A stretch of DNA of 64,000 nt from Gordonia sp. PDNC005 (GCF_016919385.1 NZ_CP070351.1:2852001-2916000), one strand, 5' to 3'; positions 33,093-40,683 are shown, counted from the first letter of the stretch. Numbers and translations: made by a program. The notes: generated by a model from the sequence alone, not told the origin.

Positions 33093-34143
33093 CTGCGGTC
33101 TCCGTTTTCCGTGAGGAGGCGCGGACGAACGCTGCGCGGACATCGGCGATGCCGGCTGCGTTGGTCGCGGCCTGTTCGGCGTTGTGGTTGCAGACGCGGC
33201 CGTTGGCGTACCCGGTCTCGATGTCGCACATCCCGCAGGCGCGCCGTTCCGCTACTGCGGCTACTGCGATCGCTTCCCGTTCGGCGGCTCGGCGTTCCCG
33301 TTCGACGTCGACCTGTGCGGCGTCCCACGCCTCTGCGGAGAGTCGCGCGTCGCGGCACGCACCGCACGGAGGAACCACAATTTCGTCGGCGTGAAGGGGG
33401 CATCGAGGAGAGGGCCGCCCGGCCTCGCCCGCGCGCGACGTAACGTCCCCACTCAAGGTGACCCCCTCTTGTTGTTCTGTAGTAGGAGCAGGAGCTGGAG
33501 TAGGGCCGGGGTTAGAGCGGGGGTTAGCGGTGTGGGTTAGGTTTTCGGTAACACCGGTGTTGGACGTGGGGTTAGCGGAGGGGTTAGCCCAACCGTTAGC
33601 CGAAGGGTTAGAGCGGGGGTTGTCCATGCCGTTCTGGTCGGGGTTACCGCCGGGGTTGAACACGGGCAGCGACCCCGGATCGACCGCCTTCTGATCGAGC
33701 ATCGACGCGACAGCGTCCCGCGTCCACGACGACGAATCGGGATGCTTCACGCGGATCTTCGCGACCTCGTGAACGACTACGCCTCGCAGGGCCCGCGACG
33801 ACATCGACGCTCGAGCGTTCGCCATCGACACGGCCATGTTCGGGATCCGCCAGAGGCCGTCGTGCTTGATCCACGACCGGAGGAGGTACTCGCCCGTCTG
33901 CTCGTCGACGAGGAGGAACAGACGCTGCGATAGGACTGCGGCGGCGGCCTCCACCATGTCGACGGTGAGGTCGTCGGCGAGGGTCGCGATCCGACCCGGA
34001 TGCCAGGTCGCCGAGCCGCAGTAGCTGAGATCGGGCGACGTCCACAGTGCGAGATACAGGTGCTGCGCCATCCACGGCAGATCCAGCCAGTCGTCGTCTC
34101 CCCAGATCGACAGATTGACCCGGGAGTGGTCCTTACCGCTCAC
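33085..34143 (-). CDS. Replication-initiation-like protein with internal iterons
   Basis: The product is 352 aa from GTG 34143 (AAAGGTGAAG upstream). Residues about 1-120 are a winged-helix-like replisome organiser domain (RVNLSIWGDDDWLDLPWMAQ, WHPGRIATLADDLTVDMVEA, LLRSWIKHDGLWRIPNM). Residues about 175-215 are an Asn-Pro-Ser repeat (NPRSNPSANGWANPSANP). A Cys-rich C-terminal region (CPLHADEIVVPPCGACRD, CGMCDIETGYANGRVCNH) may bind zinc. The low-complexity part is encoded by iterated CTAACCC-type DNA, a candidate origin. No helicase motifs are present, so an initiator or helicase-loader role is inferred. Confidence 0.7.
   Translation of the reverse strand: MSGKDHSRVNLSIWGDDDWLDLPWMAQHLYLALWTSPDLSYCGSATWHPGRIATLADDLTVDMVEAAAAVLSQRLFLLVDEQTGEYLLRSWIKHDGLWRIPNMAVSMANARASMSSRALRGVVVHEVAKIRVKHPDSSSWTRDAVASMLDQKAVDPGSLPVFNPGGNPDQNGMDNPRSNPSANGWANPSANPTSNTGVTENLTHTANPRSNPGPTPAPAPTTEQQEGVTLSGDVTSRAGEAGRPSPRCPLHADEIVVPPCGACRDARLSAEAWDAAQVDVERERRAAEREAIAVAAVAERRACGMCDIETGYANGRVCNHNAEQAATNAAGIADVRAAFVRASSRKTETADA
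33505..33625 (-). repeat. GGGTTAG iterons, candidate phage replication origin
   Basis: Read on the + strand, GGGGTTAG or GGGTTAG recurs at 33508, 33520, 33534, 33568, 33580 and 33605, with a CGTTAG variant at 33593 and GGGGTT variants at 33616, 33640 and 33653. Several units share the extension AGCG or CGG and are spaced 12 bp apart. The array is inside the initiator-like gene, as in lambda O. Confidence 0.6.
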
Positions 34144-34487
34144 ACCTTCACCTTTCGTCTCACGCCGGCGCACTCCGGCAGACCGAGGACCGCAGCCGCG
34201 ACCGCAGCCTGGTAGTGCCGCTTCCGCCCGCACCCGAGCGGGCAGGGCCTCGCGACCGGGGCACGCCGCTTCTCCACCCACTTCGCGGCGTCATAGTGCT
34301 TCCGGCACTTTCCGCCTGCGCAGTACGGTCGGGCGCACCCGTCGACATCGCAGCCACGACCACCGGTCAGCACGATCAGCGGATCGCCGTGGCGCCGGAA
34401 CCGGGCGTGGTGCTTCTGGCAGAACCCCGACCACACGACGTACACAGGTCGCCCGCACCCTGCGATCGAGCACGGGCCCCACGTCAT
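34140..34487 (-). CDS. Multi-zinc-finger protein
   Basis: The product is 115 aa. Three Cys/His clusters are visible: CSIAGCGRPVYVVWSGFCQKHH (with FRRHGDP after), CDVDGCARPYCAGGKCRKHY, and CPLGCGRKRHY. This repeated CxxxxC…C..H arrangement is the zinc-finger type seen at the N-terminus of phage HNH proteins, but no HNH core follows. A DNA-binding accessory role is likely. It overlaps neighbours on both sides by four bases. Confidence 0.65.
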   Translation of the reverse strand: MTWGPCSIAGCGRPVYVVWSGFCQKHHARFRRHGDPLIVLTGGRGCDVDGCARPYCAGGKCRKHYDAAKWVEKRRAPVARPCPLGCGRKRHYQAAVAAAVLGLPECAGVRRKVKV

Positions 34488-34570
34488 GACGCCACGTCCA
34501 TACCTGGCACCTGGATTGCGCCGGTCGACGAGCCGCCAGCACCGCAGAACAGGTCGGTAAGGGTCAGCAT
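34484..34570 (-). CDS. 28-aa micro-ORF: motif I of a C5 cytosine methyltransferase only
   Basis: From ATG 34570 the frame reads MLTLTDLFCGAGGSSTGAIQ and then eight further residues to a stop at 34484. DLFCGAGGSSTGA is the S-adenosylmethionine-binding motif I of C5 DNA methyltransferases, normally the first segment of a 300-400-aa enzyme. Everything after it, including the catalytic Pro-Cys motif, is missing here. The stop overlaps the next start (ATGA), so the fragment sits cleanly in the operon. It is a remnant from deletion, or a retained leader peptide. Confidence 0.6.
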   Translation of the reverse strand: MLTLTDLFCGAGGSSTGAIQVPGMDVAS

Positions 34571-34580
34571 GGTTGGCCTT

Positions 34581-34679
34581 TCATGGCTGGTAGAACGCTG
34601 CGAACACAAGGACCGCGATCGCGAGCGTGGTGATGATTAGGTTGATGACGAGCGCCTCGACGTGCGTGCAGCGCTTCAC
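34581..34679 (-). CDS. Small single-pass membrane protein, 32 aa
   Basis: From GTG 34679 (GTGA overlap with the gene upstream). After a short polar start (KRCTHVEA) there is one hydrophobic helix (LVINLIITTLAIAVLVFAAF) and a YQP end. Tiny membrane peptides in phage early operons can alter host membrane functions; the target is unknown. Confidence 0.6.
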   Translation of the reverse strand: MKRCTHVEALVINLIITTLAIAVLVFAAFYQP

Positions 34680-34819
34680 GACGCCTGCTGCACGGGCGTC
34701 TGTGCGCGGTCGCAGTCCGGGTGGTGGCCGCCCATCGCGGCGACGTGCCACTCGCAGGACTGGCACCGGCGGTGCTGAGTCCGCTCGTGCGCGGTGAGGA
34801 CCTTCGGCGGCAGGCTCAC
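34676..34819 (-). CDS. Cys/His-containing micro-protein, 47 aa
   Basis: From GTG 34819 in GTGA overlap with the clamp/FtsK-gamma gene. It reads [20 protein letters not shown] then [19 protein letters not shown]. The pattern RCQSCEWH…HHPDC suggests one zinc knuckle. Unknown function. Confidence 0.65.
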   Translation of the reverse strand: MSLPPKVLTAHERTQHRRCQSCEWHVAAMGGHHPDCDRAQTPVQQAS

Positions 34820-35910
34820 TCCGGGTCCGCTTCGTCATCGGGGTCGTCGTCCTGGCTGGTGAGTGACGCGAACAGGACGTCGAGATCCTCGGGTTTGATG
34901 AACACTTCGCGGGCCTTCGACCCGTCGGCCGGGCCGACGATCCCGAGGCCCTCCATCTCGTCGAGGAGCCGCCCGGCCTTGGCGAACCCGACGCGCAGCT
35001 TGCGCTGCAGCATCGACCCGGACGCGAACTGCGTCGCCACGACGAGTTCGATCGCCTCGAGCAACAGGGCGTCGACCGCCGGGCGGTCTGCCGATGTCGG
35101 GACGTCGATCGTCTCCTGCTCACCGTTCGGCGCCGGGGCCTCCTCGGCGATCGGCTTGATCCCCAGGCCCTTCATCAGCGACTTCGACCACTCCGCGACT
35201 GCCTCCTCCGAGTCCGGCTCCCCCGACGGTTCGACGTTCAGGTCGGTCGTCGGCAGGTCCGTGACCTCCTCGACCGCCGACGCGAAGATGAACCCGCGCC
35301 ACTCCTCGCCGATCTGCGCAAGGTGACGGCCCTCCGAATGCAGGCGCCACAACTTGAGGTTGTCGCCGCGACGCTTCTCCACCGCCAGCAGTGCACGCAT
35401 CGCAGCACCACCCCACGACGTCAGGCGCGTGTCCGGTACCGACACGCCGAGCCTGGTCACCGACGTGTTCCCGGTGTCCTCGAGTGCCTTCACGACTGCC
35501 TCGTACGGGAACAGTGCCGGGTCCAGACCGGTGAACGACAGCTCGGTACCGGCGTCGAACAGGGCCGGTGTCTCGCGGATCGTGACCTGCCGGTCCGCGG
35601 TGATCTCGACGTCGATCGTGTGGTCGGCGCCGTGCAGTTTCACGGCCGACGCGAACACGGCCTTCACTGCCTTCACGTCGTCGATCGACCACACAGTCGG
35701 ATCGAGAGTCCCCTGGCCGAGGCACCACGTGTGGCCGCCGACCATCCCCGACGTCGACACACCCGTCATCAGGGTGGTGCGGCCCGGCTCATCCCGCCAG
35801 TACCCGACCCGGGTCCGCAGGTGCACGCACTCCAACGAACCGACGCCCGCAGTCGCGATCAGATCGGTCAGGATCGCGAGGAACGCCTTCGTCGACACGG
35901 TCGCCTTCAT
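34816..35910 (-). CDS. Sliding-clamp-like protein fused to a C-terminal FtsK gamma domain
   Basis: The product is 364 aa. The N-terminal part ([21 protein letters not shown], then [14 protein letters not shown] and [20 protein letters not shown]) has the size and strand/helix pattern of DNA polymerase III beta-clamp-like proteins; this is moderate evidence. Residues about 280-340 match the FtsK gamma winged helix closely: [20 protein letters not shown], then [20 protein letters not shown], then [18 protein letters not shown]. In FtsK this domain binds KOPS DNA and XerD. Here there is no motor. An acidic tail follows. Its neighbours are RecT and an exonuclease, so a DNA-tethering role in replication/recombination is inferred. 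Confidence 0.75.
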   Translation of the reverse strand: MKATVSTKAFLAILTDLIATAGVGSLECVHLRTRVGYWRDEPGRTTLMTGVSTSGMVGGHTWCLGQGTLDPTVWSIDDVKAVKAVFASAVKLHGADHTIDVEITADRQVTIRETPALFDAGTELSFTGLDPALFPYEAVVKALEDTGNTSVTRLGVSVPDTRLTSWGGAAMRALLAVEKRRGDNLKLWRLHSEGRHLAQIGEEWRGFIFASAVEEVTDLPTTDLNVEPSGEPDSEEAVAEWSKSLMKGLGIKPIAEEAPAPNGEQETIDVPTSADRPAVDALLLEAIELVVATQFASGSMLQRKLRVGFAKAGRLLDEMEGLGIVGPADGSKAREVFIKPEDLDVLFASLTSQDDDPDDEADPE

Positions 35911-36794
35911 GCCTGGCCCTCCGATGCGTCCTTGGCCTGCTCGTCGCGCAGGAACGTGATCATCTGGGCGGCCTCATCGGCAGTGAGCTGCTCTGTCGTC
36001 GTGAGCAGCTCCGAGCGGCCCAACTGCCCGGACAGCCACGCCAGTGCTTCGGTCTTGCTGCCGAGCCCCGGCTCCTTGGACATCAGGTCGACGAGCTCAG
36101 TGCGCTGGGCCGACGACGCGAACATCAGGTCAGGAGCCGAGGCGGCGCCCGAGCCTTCGATGCCCAGAGCCTCCATCACGCCAGCGACACCGCGGGCCTT
36201 CTGCGCTCTCTTCACGATCGGCGGCCCCTGCTCGAGGTCGAGTTCCTCCTTCGAGTGCGCCAAACCCAGGAGCACGTCGGGTGCGAGGTTCCGTGCGACT
36301 TCGGCCTGCGCCTTGGCTCGCAACATCTCGATCGGCATCGACTCGTACAGCTTGTTCGACGTGAACCCCGCCGCCTGCGCGCGTTCGATCGTCCACGTCG
36401 AAGTGAACTCGACACCCGAGTCGCCGCGCTTACCCGCCCACGTCACCGACGTGGTCGTCGCCTCGACCTCGGCCATGTGGTGCCCGGCGCCGATGACCTG
36501 CGCGACCATCGTCCGCGCGAACATCGCGGGCTTGCCGCGGACGACGAACAAGTTCTGCAGTGACTGCGTCGCCGACAGTCCGACTTCGGATCCGTACATG
36601 ATCGCTGCGGCGCAGTCGTCGGGCTTGTCCTTGAAGTGCGAAGGAACCATCGACGTCCCTGCGAGGGCCGACCCGAGCTGGTGCGCGGCCTGCAGTGCCT
36701 GCGCCTGCTTGAGGAGTCGGTCGATCGCGGCGTCGGACGGGTCCGCCGACGGCACGACAGTGTTATTAGTGTGCTGGAGGTCAGTGCTGGTCAT
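35907..36794 (-). CDS. recT: RecT-family single-strand annealing protein
   Basis: The product is 295 aa from ATG 36794, in ATGA overlap with the exonuclease. It shows the RecT pattern [79 protein letters not shown] and [22 protein letters not shown], in order. A helical C-terminal extension (about 215-295) is longer than in minimal RecT. With the exonuclease upstream it forms a RecE/RecT-like recombination pair. Confidence 0.88.
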   Translation of the reverse strand: MTSTDLQHTNNTVVPSADPSDAAIDRLLKQAQALQAAHQLGSALAGTSMVPSHFKDKPDDCAAAIMYGSEVGLSATQSLQNLFVVRGKPAMFARTMVAQVIGAGHHMAEVEATTTSVTWAGKRGDSGVEFTSTWTIERAQAAGFTSNKLYESMPIEMLRAKAQAEVARNLAPDVLLGLAHSKEELDLEQGPPIVKRAQKARGVAGVMEALGIEGSGAASAPDLMFASSAQRTELVDLMSKEPGLGSKTEALAWLSGQLGRSELLTTTEQLTADEAAQMITFLRDEQAKDASEGQA

Positions 36795-37678
36795 GCTGCG
36801 TGCTCCTGAATCTGAGAAAGGTTCTTGGTTGCTGGGTAGAGCGCGATCGAGTGTTTGCCTGCTCGGCGGTCGGCGACCTTGACGTCGCCGACGACGGCGA
36901 CGCGGGCACGGCCCATCGCGTCGAGGACCTTCGTTTTCGCGCCCCTCGCTGCGGCTTCGATCTCCTTGCGCCGCGCGTCGAGTTCGAGGTAGTCGACCGC
37001 GAGGCCCTCGTCGATCTCGATTTCGACGTCGTCGATGTCGGGGTGCAGTGCGCGGACAGTCTCGTAGCAGGTGATCGAGTCGTCGAGGTTCGGTGGCGTC
37101 CCCGCCCGCAACGACTCGACCCAAGCGGCGCACCTGGCGACGATCGCTGCAGCGACGGCCTCGTTGAACGGCACCTTGTAGATCCGGGGCATCCCGTACT
37201 GCGGCCACACGACGAGATCTGCGTCATCGTGCCACCCTGAGATCAGCTGCTGCGTAAGGACCTGAGCGGCGTAGTCAGCCGGGACCTCACCGGACCCGTC
37301 ATCGCCGTACTCGTAGAGATCACGTGCAGTCTTGACCTCGACGACGCGCCGCGACCTGCCGCGGCTCGCACGCCGGTCGATCGTCGCCAGATGAGCGAAC
37401 GGAAGCGACGGATTGCGGAGCTGCACCTCACCCCTCGAGAGACGCCACCCCGCGTGCTTCCACTTCCAGTACTCGGCGGCAGCAGCCTCGGCGGCGTGCC
37501 CGTAGTCGTAGTCGTCCTGCTGACGCTCCGACACCGGCGCCGGAGCGACACTGCCGGCCATCTCGTGCCACAGAGTGAACTGCGACTTGAACCGAGAGAC
37601 GCCCAGGATCGCGGGAACCTTCGACGGCGTGATCAGCCGCAACCACTCCGGGCTGCCCGGCACGATGAACCCCGTCAC
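36791..37678 (-). CDS. YqaJ-type exonuclease (RecE/Cas4-like)
   Basis: The product is 295 aa from GTG 37678. PGSPEWLRLITPSKVPAILGVSRFKSQFTLWHEM near the N-terminus, GHAAEAAAAEYW, a metal-binding FAHLATIDRR and VVEVKTARDLYEYG (E-x-K) identify the YqaJ PD-(D/E)XK nuclease fold. The C-terminal third is helical. It resects DNA ends to give substrate for RecT, encoded next with overlap. Confidence 0.88.
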   Translation of the reverse strand: MTGFIVPGSPEWLRLITPSKVPAILGVSRFKSQFTLWHEMAGSVAPAPVSERQQDDYDYGHAAEAAAAEYWKWKHAGWRLSRGEVQLRNPSLPFAHLATIDRRASRGRSRRVVEVKTARDLYEYGDDGSGEVPADYAAQVLTQQLISGWHDDADLVVWPQYGMPRIYKVPFNEAVAAAIVARCAAWVESLRAGTPPNLDDSITCYETVRALHPDIDDVEIEIDEGLAVDYLELDARRKEIEAAARGAKTKVLDAMGRARVAVVGDVKVADRRAGKHSIALYPATKNLSQIQEHAA

Positions 37679-37977
37679 GATCGGCCTACCTCGGTGAGAA
37701 TGTGGCTGACGAGCGAGCGCGCCGTGAACTCATCGACGGCCGAACCCGTGTAGTCGACGACGAACTGCACGAGTTCGGCGCGGAGATGGTCGTCCTGCTC
37801 GGCGATCTCCACCTCCGTGGCGAACGCTTCGAGACCGGCGACAGACCACTGCGTACCGCTGCCGGTGCGGGTGTTCGCTTCGCGGAGGACGCTCGCGGCG
37901 AACCGCAGCTTCGACGGGAACGTGTCGTCGATGACGATGCCGCCGTCGACCAACTGCTCAAGAGCTGGTGTGGTCAT
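37675..37977 (-). CDS. Early hypothetical protein
   Basis: The product is 100 aa, helical (LRFAASVLREANTRTGSG, AFATEVEIAEQDDHLRAELV, DEFTARSLVSHILTEVG). It is coupled to the exonuclease by GTGA overlap and to the upstream gene by ATGA overlap. No family assigned. Confidence 0.65.
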   Translation of the reverse strand: MTTPALEQLVDGGIVIDDTFPSKLRFAASVLREANTRTGSGTQWSVAGLEAFATEVEIAEQDDHLRAELVQFVVDYTGSAVDEFTARSLVSHILTEVGRS

Positions 37978-38261
37978 TTGGTGTAGCCCTTTCGGCGTGA
38001 TTCGGCGACCGGACCTGTCGGATTACAGGTCCGTGAGTGAGACATGAACGTGGTGCCAGCACGGGCGCGCGTGTGGGCGGCCTGCACGTTCGTGAGGAGC
38101 CGACCACGGAGACGGGACGCGTCGTCCCTGGTGACTTCCCACCGGCCGTCCGACGACGGACGCCAGTCGAGCGCGACCCACCGCTGTTTGAACCTGGCGA
38201 AGAAGATCGGGGCGCCGCACGTCCGGCACGGTTTCGACGTCGGCGTGGTCGCCGCTGTCAC
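37974..38261 (-). CDS. Early hypothetical protein with an N-terminal Cys pair
   Basis: The product is 95 aa from GTG 38261. The N-terminus (TPTSKPCRTCGAPIFFARFK) has a CxxC typical of a zinc ribbon half-site, followed by WVALDWRPSSDGRWEV and a basic tail. It overlaps neighbours by four bases at both ends. The larger frame to 38489 is a shadow. Confidence 0.65.
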   Translation of the reverse strand: MTAATTPTSKPCRTCGAPIFFARFKQRWVALDWRPSSDGRWEVTRDDASRLRGRLLTNVQAAHTRARAGTTFMSHSRTCNPTGPVAESRRKGYTK

Positions 38262-38401
38262 AGCGCACCCCGCTGCGGGCCGTCGACGAACTCGCCGTCG
38301 ACGATCTCGACGTCGAGGTGGTCGTCGTCCGTGCCGAGCAAGTACAGGGTGGCGATGGAGGCCCCAGCGAGCCCACCGAGGATGAAGAAGAACAAGTGCA
38401 T
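38258..38401 (-). CDS. Small membrane protein, 47 aa
   Basis: From ATG 38401 (AAAGGAAC upstream). One hydrophobic helix (HLFFFILGGLAGASIATLYL) is followed by an acidic tail (TDDDHLDVEIVDGEFVDG). The stop overlaps the next start (GTGA). Unknown function; a second early single-pass membrane peptide besides the one at 34581. Confidence 0.65.
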   Translation of the reverse strand: MHLFFFILGGLAGASIATLYLLGTDDDHLDVEIVDGEFVDGPQRGAL

Positions 38402-38421
38402 GAAAGGTTCCTTTCGGAAGG

Positions 38422-38574
38422 TCACGCGTCGGCAGTGCCGCGGCGTGGAGGCTGAGAAGACTGGGGCCGGCGGGCCGTGAGCAGTTCACGGATCCGCGCG
38501 AACTGCTCGGGGGTGACGGGCGGTGCGTTCATGGCGTCTTCGCGTGCGGCGGCGAGCGCTTCGGGGCTGAGCAT
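38422..38574 (-). CDS. Micro-protein, 50 aa
   Basis: From ATG 38574 (MLSPEALAAAREDAMNAPPV, then TPEQFARIRELLTARRPQ). The start overlaps the stop of the frame at 38574-39008 (TGATG). Helical and basic at the C-terminus. Unknown function. Confidence 0.55.
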   Translation of the reverse strand: MLSPEALAAAREDAMNAPPVTPEQFARIRELLTARRPQSSQPPRRGTADA

Positions 38575-39008
38575 CACGGCACCTCGGCCTCTATCCGTGG
38601 CTCCATGCCAACTCCAGTCGTCGGGCGAGCATCCCCGCCCGCCCGACCACCGGCATCTCCTACGCTCGAACTTCCACATTCAGAGCAAGGAGAAGAATCA
38701 TCATGGAGCTGCGAAACGGTGTTTGGTCCAGCCAATCCCGAGGCGACGACATCCGCGCCATCAAGCGCGCCGCGAAGGAAATCGTCGATCGCACCAACGA
38801 CGAGGAGATCGAACGACTTGCCCGGCGCATCCAAAGACTGGCGCGCGATGTTGAGAGCGATCTCTAGTACGTGTTTCGCGTAGCCGACCGCAGCAAGTGC
38901 AGCCGCACCATTCGTAAGCCGGTCGGCCGGGTCGATCCGCGTCAGATCAGCGAGAGCTTCCGCGTAATCACGGGCATCACTTAGGGCACGGTAGGTATGG
39001 TTCGTCAT
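38574..39008 (-). CDS. Early hypothetical protein, overlapped antisense by a + strand frame
   Basis: The product is 144 aa. The N-terminal 105 residues look like a real helical protein (RALSDARDYAEALADLTRID, YAKHVLEIALNIARQSLDAP, FDLLVVGAIDDFLRGALDGA). The last 35 are low in complexity. It would head the early operon, with its stop coupled to the 50-aa gene. A credible 54-aa frame with its own AAGGAG lies on the opposite strand (38703-38867), so one of the two may be false. Confidence 0.5.
   Translation of the reverse strand: MTNHTYRALSDARDYAEALADLTRIDPADRLTNGAAALAAVGYAKHVLEIALNIARQSLDAPGKSFDLLVVGAIDDFLRGALDGADVVASGLAGPNTVSQLHDDSSPCSECGSSSVGDAGGRAGGDARPTTGVGMEPRIEAEVP
38703..38867 (+). CDS. 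Candidate 54-aa antisense gene
   Basis: The frame starts at ATG 38703 with a strong CAAGGAGAAG site 9-14 bases upstream. It encodes a charged helical peptide (MELRNGVWSSQSRGDDIRAI, then KRAAKEIVDRTNDEEIERLA, then a 14-residue basic/acidic tail). It lies entirely inside the - strand 144-aa frame. Short helical repressor-like peptides of this sort can be real; the alternative is antisense chance. Confidence 0.4.
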   Translation: MELRNGVWSSQSRGDDIRAIKRAAKEIVDRTNDEEIERLARRIQRLARDVESDL

Positions 39009-39127
39009 GCTTCTTCGCTTTCGTGAGTGCGGAGGCCACCAGCAGCAGGCGTGCTGTTCTTGGCGGAAGGTCCGCCTACTGCTGGTGCCGAATCAGAGCC
39101 CACGTTGCGGGCAGAAGGGATGATGTC
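39009..39127. promoter_or_regulatory. Divergent control region with a large hairpin
   Basis: This 119-bp gap separates the - strand early operon from a + strand membrane gene, so promoters for both should lie here. It contains CACCAGCAG (39037-39045) mirrored by CTGCTGGTG (39079-39087), enclosing a second dyad GGCGGA/TCCGCC (39062-39076). The nested structure could be an operator pair or a structured RNA. Confidence 0.45.
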
Positions 39128-39808
39128 GTGGCGGACGCCCTTGGATGGATCGGAGCGGTCGGCGGAACCGTAGGCGCGGTCACCGGCCTCGCGGGGATCT
39201 ACTTCGGACAGATCGGCAAGAAGACTGGCGAGAAGGCCCAACGCACGGCGGAGACCGCGAACGAGACCGCTGCCGAGGCTGTACGCATCGCCCGCGAAGC
39301 GAACCGCATCGCAGTAGAGGCGAACGACCTCGCGAGCGATGCGAACACGATCAGTAAGGACGCGCTCGCCGTCGCTTCGGACCAGCTCGACTACGCCTGG
39401 GTCCTCAAGGTCGAGGATGACGGTTCGGCCATCGTGATCAACGACTGCGCCCACATAGCCGTGGGCGCCACCGTCGTCGTCGACGTGAATGGCGAAGTGC
39501 AAGCCACCAGGTGCGGCGAGAACGTAGCCGCGTTCAAACAGCTCAGTCTCGACGCAACACGCGCATTCGAGAAGCACATCGAGGAAGTCCGCGCTCACCC
39601 CTACCGGAATTCGATCAGCAGCCCGGGCGTCTTCATCACTGGAAGTGCTGGAGACATCATCACAACCACATTCCGGGCGACGATCACGTGGAGCACGGAG
39701 TCCGGCGTCGAGCGATCGTGCGTGGTCAAGAACGATGTGCGTCACCGCATGGAGTACGGCGGTACGCCGGTCCGACTGAAGCCCGAGCGGCAAGCCACCA
39801 GGCACTGA
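39128..39808 (+). CDS. Membrane-anchored coiled-coil protein
   Basis: The product is 226 aa from GTG 39128. The N-terminal glycine-rich hydrophobic stretch (ALGWIGAVGGTVGAVTGLAG) is followed by a long Ala/Glu-rich coiled coil (KAQRTAETANETAAEAVRIA and on, about 30-90). A C-terminal beta-rich domain follows (about 95-220, including VFITGSAGDIITTTFRATIT). It stands alone on the + strand between the early operon and the convergent antirepressor gene. Its topology suggests a cell-envelope or superinfection-related role, but nothing specific is recognised. Confidence 0.65.
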   Translation: MADALGWIGAVGGTVGAVTGLAGIYFGQIGKKTGEKAQRTAETANETAAEAVRIAREANRIAVEANDLASDANTISKDALAVASDQLDYAWVLKVEDDGSAIVINDCAHIAVGATVVVDVNGEVQATRCGENVAAFKQLSLDATRAFEKHIEEVRAHPYRNSISSPGVFITGSAGDIITTTFRATITWSTESGVERSCVVKNDVRHRMEYGGTPVRLKPERQATRH

Positions 39809-39813
39809 CCCGC

Positions 39814-40623
39814 TCATGCCGACACCGCCTCAGTGACGAACCGGACCGGCGCCGTTCCACCCATCAACTCGTGGAGCTTGCCGATCCCCTTCGCCGTCAC
39901 CCGGATCGTCGGAGCCGGAAGCTCGTACTCCCCCGTCTTCGAGTTCAGGAACGGCGTCGCCGGACGCTCCACCAGACGGCCCGTATCGACCGCAGTCTGG
40001 TACGCCTCCCAACCACCGCGGTAGGAGCGGACCCGGAAGATCCACTTCTGGTCCGCCATGAACGCGAACAGGCGGTCACGGCCTGTGGTGATCTCCGGAT
40101 CACGCGAGAGGATCTTCGCCGCCTCCGCGACCGAGAAGTCACCCGACGCGTCAGCGAGGAGCTGCCACGACTTCGCGGGCGCTTCCAGTTCGGCGATCCG
40201 GTCGTCCTTCGCGGCGATGATCTGCTGCGCGGCCATGAGGCCGTGAGCCATCGCGAGTTCCGGCGTCGGCTCGGCGACGAACGATCCGGTGCGGCGGATC
40301 TCCGGGAGCACAGTCCCGGTGAGCCAGCGGCGGAATGCGACCGCCTCCGGCTTGTCGGAGCGGAGCACCACCTCATACATTCCGGACTCGTTGACGACCG
40401 TCATCTGCTGGGTGCCGCCGAGGGTGTCCACCGGGCGGACACCCTTCTGATCGTCGGCGAGCCGCGCCGACACGTTCCGCGGATTGGCGATCGCGACCGC
40501 GCTGCAAAGGTCTGCGAGAACGAAACCGACTTCACCGGTACCGAACGCGTCGGCGATCGCGCGGACTGTGGTCGCGTCGTCGTATCTGAACAGCGCGGGT
40601 GCGCTGCTACGCTGGTCTTGCAC
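39814..40623 (-). CDS. Phage antirepressor (BRO-N plus KilA-C/ANT-like)
   Basis: The product is about 269 aa from GTG 40623 with a perfect AAGGAGG. The N-terminal BRO-type domain includes VGFVLADLCSAVAIANPRNVSARLADDQKGV, TVVNESGMYEVVLRSDKPEAVAFRRWLTGTVLPEIRRTGSF. The C-terminal ANT-like domain includes WQLLADASGDFSVAEAAKIL, RLFAFMADQKWIFR and APTIRVTAKGIGKLHEL. Such proteins interfere with phage repressors during induction. It lies next to the Cro-like gene in the immunity region. Confidence 0.88.
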   Translation of the reverse strand: MQDQRSSAPALFRYDDATTVRAIADAFGTGEVGFVLADLCSAVAIANPRNVSARLADDQKGVRPVDTLGGTQQMTVVNESGMYEVVLRSDKPEAVAFRRWLTGTVLPEIRRTGSFVAEPTPELAMAHGLMAAQQIIAAKDDRIAELEAPAKSWQLLADASGDFSVAEAAKILSRDPEITTGRDRLFAFMADQKWIFRVRSYRGGWEAYQTAVDTGRLVERPATPFLNSKTGEYELPAPTIRVTAKGIGKLHELMGGTAPVRFVTEAVSA

Positions 40624-40648
40624 TTCTTCCTCCTTGAAGATCTGCTTC

Positions 40649-40683
40649 GCCCTCACCTGTTGCCTCAGGTGGGGGCTTTTTCT
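40649..40683 (+). terminator. Rho-independent terminator, + strand
   Basis: An 11-bp stem with one G-T pair (GCCCTCACCTG at 40649-40659, CAGGTGGGGGC at 40666-40676) is followed by TTTTTCT. Oriented to the right, it would stop + strand transcription from the 39128 gene before it enters the immunity switch. It lies between antirepressor and Cro-like genes. Confidence 0.75.

Noticed and set aside
33505..33660. Telomere-like GGGTTA repeats as true telomere or CRISPR array
   Set aside because: Units are short, imperfect, without spacers of uniform length, and lie inside a coding gene. Iterons are the better reading.
39005..39817. 270-codon - strand frame whose stop overlaps the start at 39008
   Set aside because: It is antisense to the 39128 + strand gene, which has a clear membrane segment, coiled coil and beta domain. 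The apparent coupling is coincidence.
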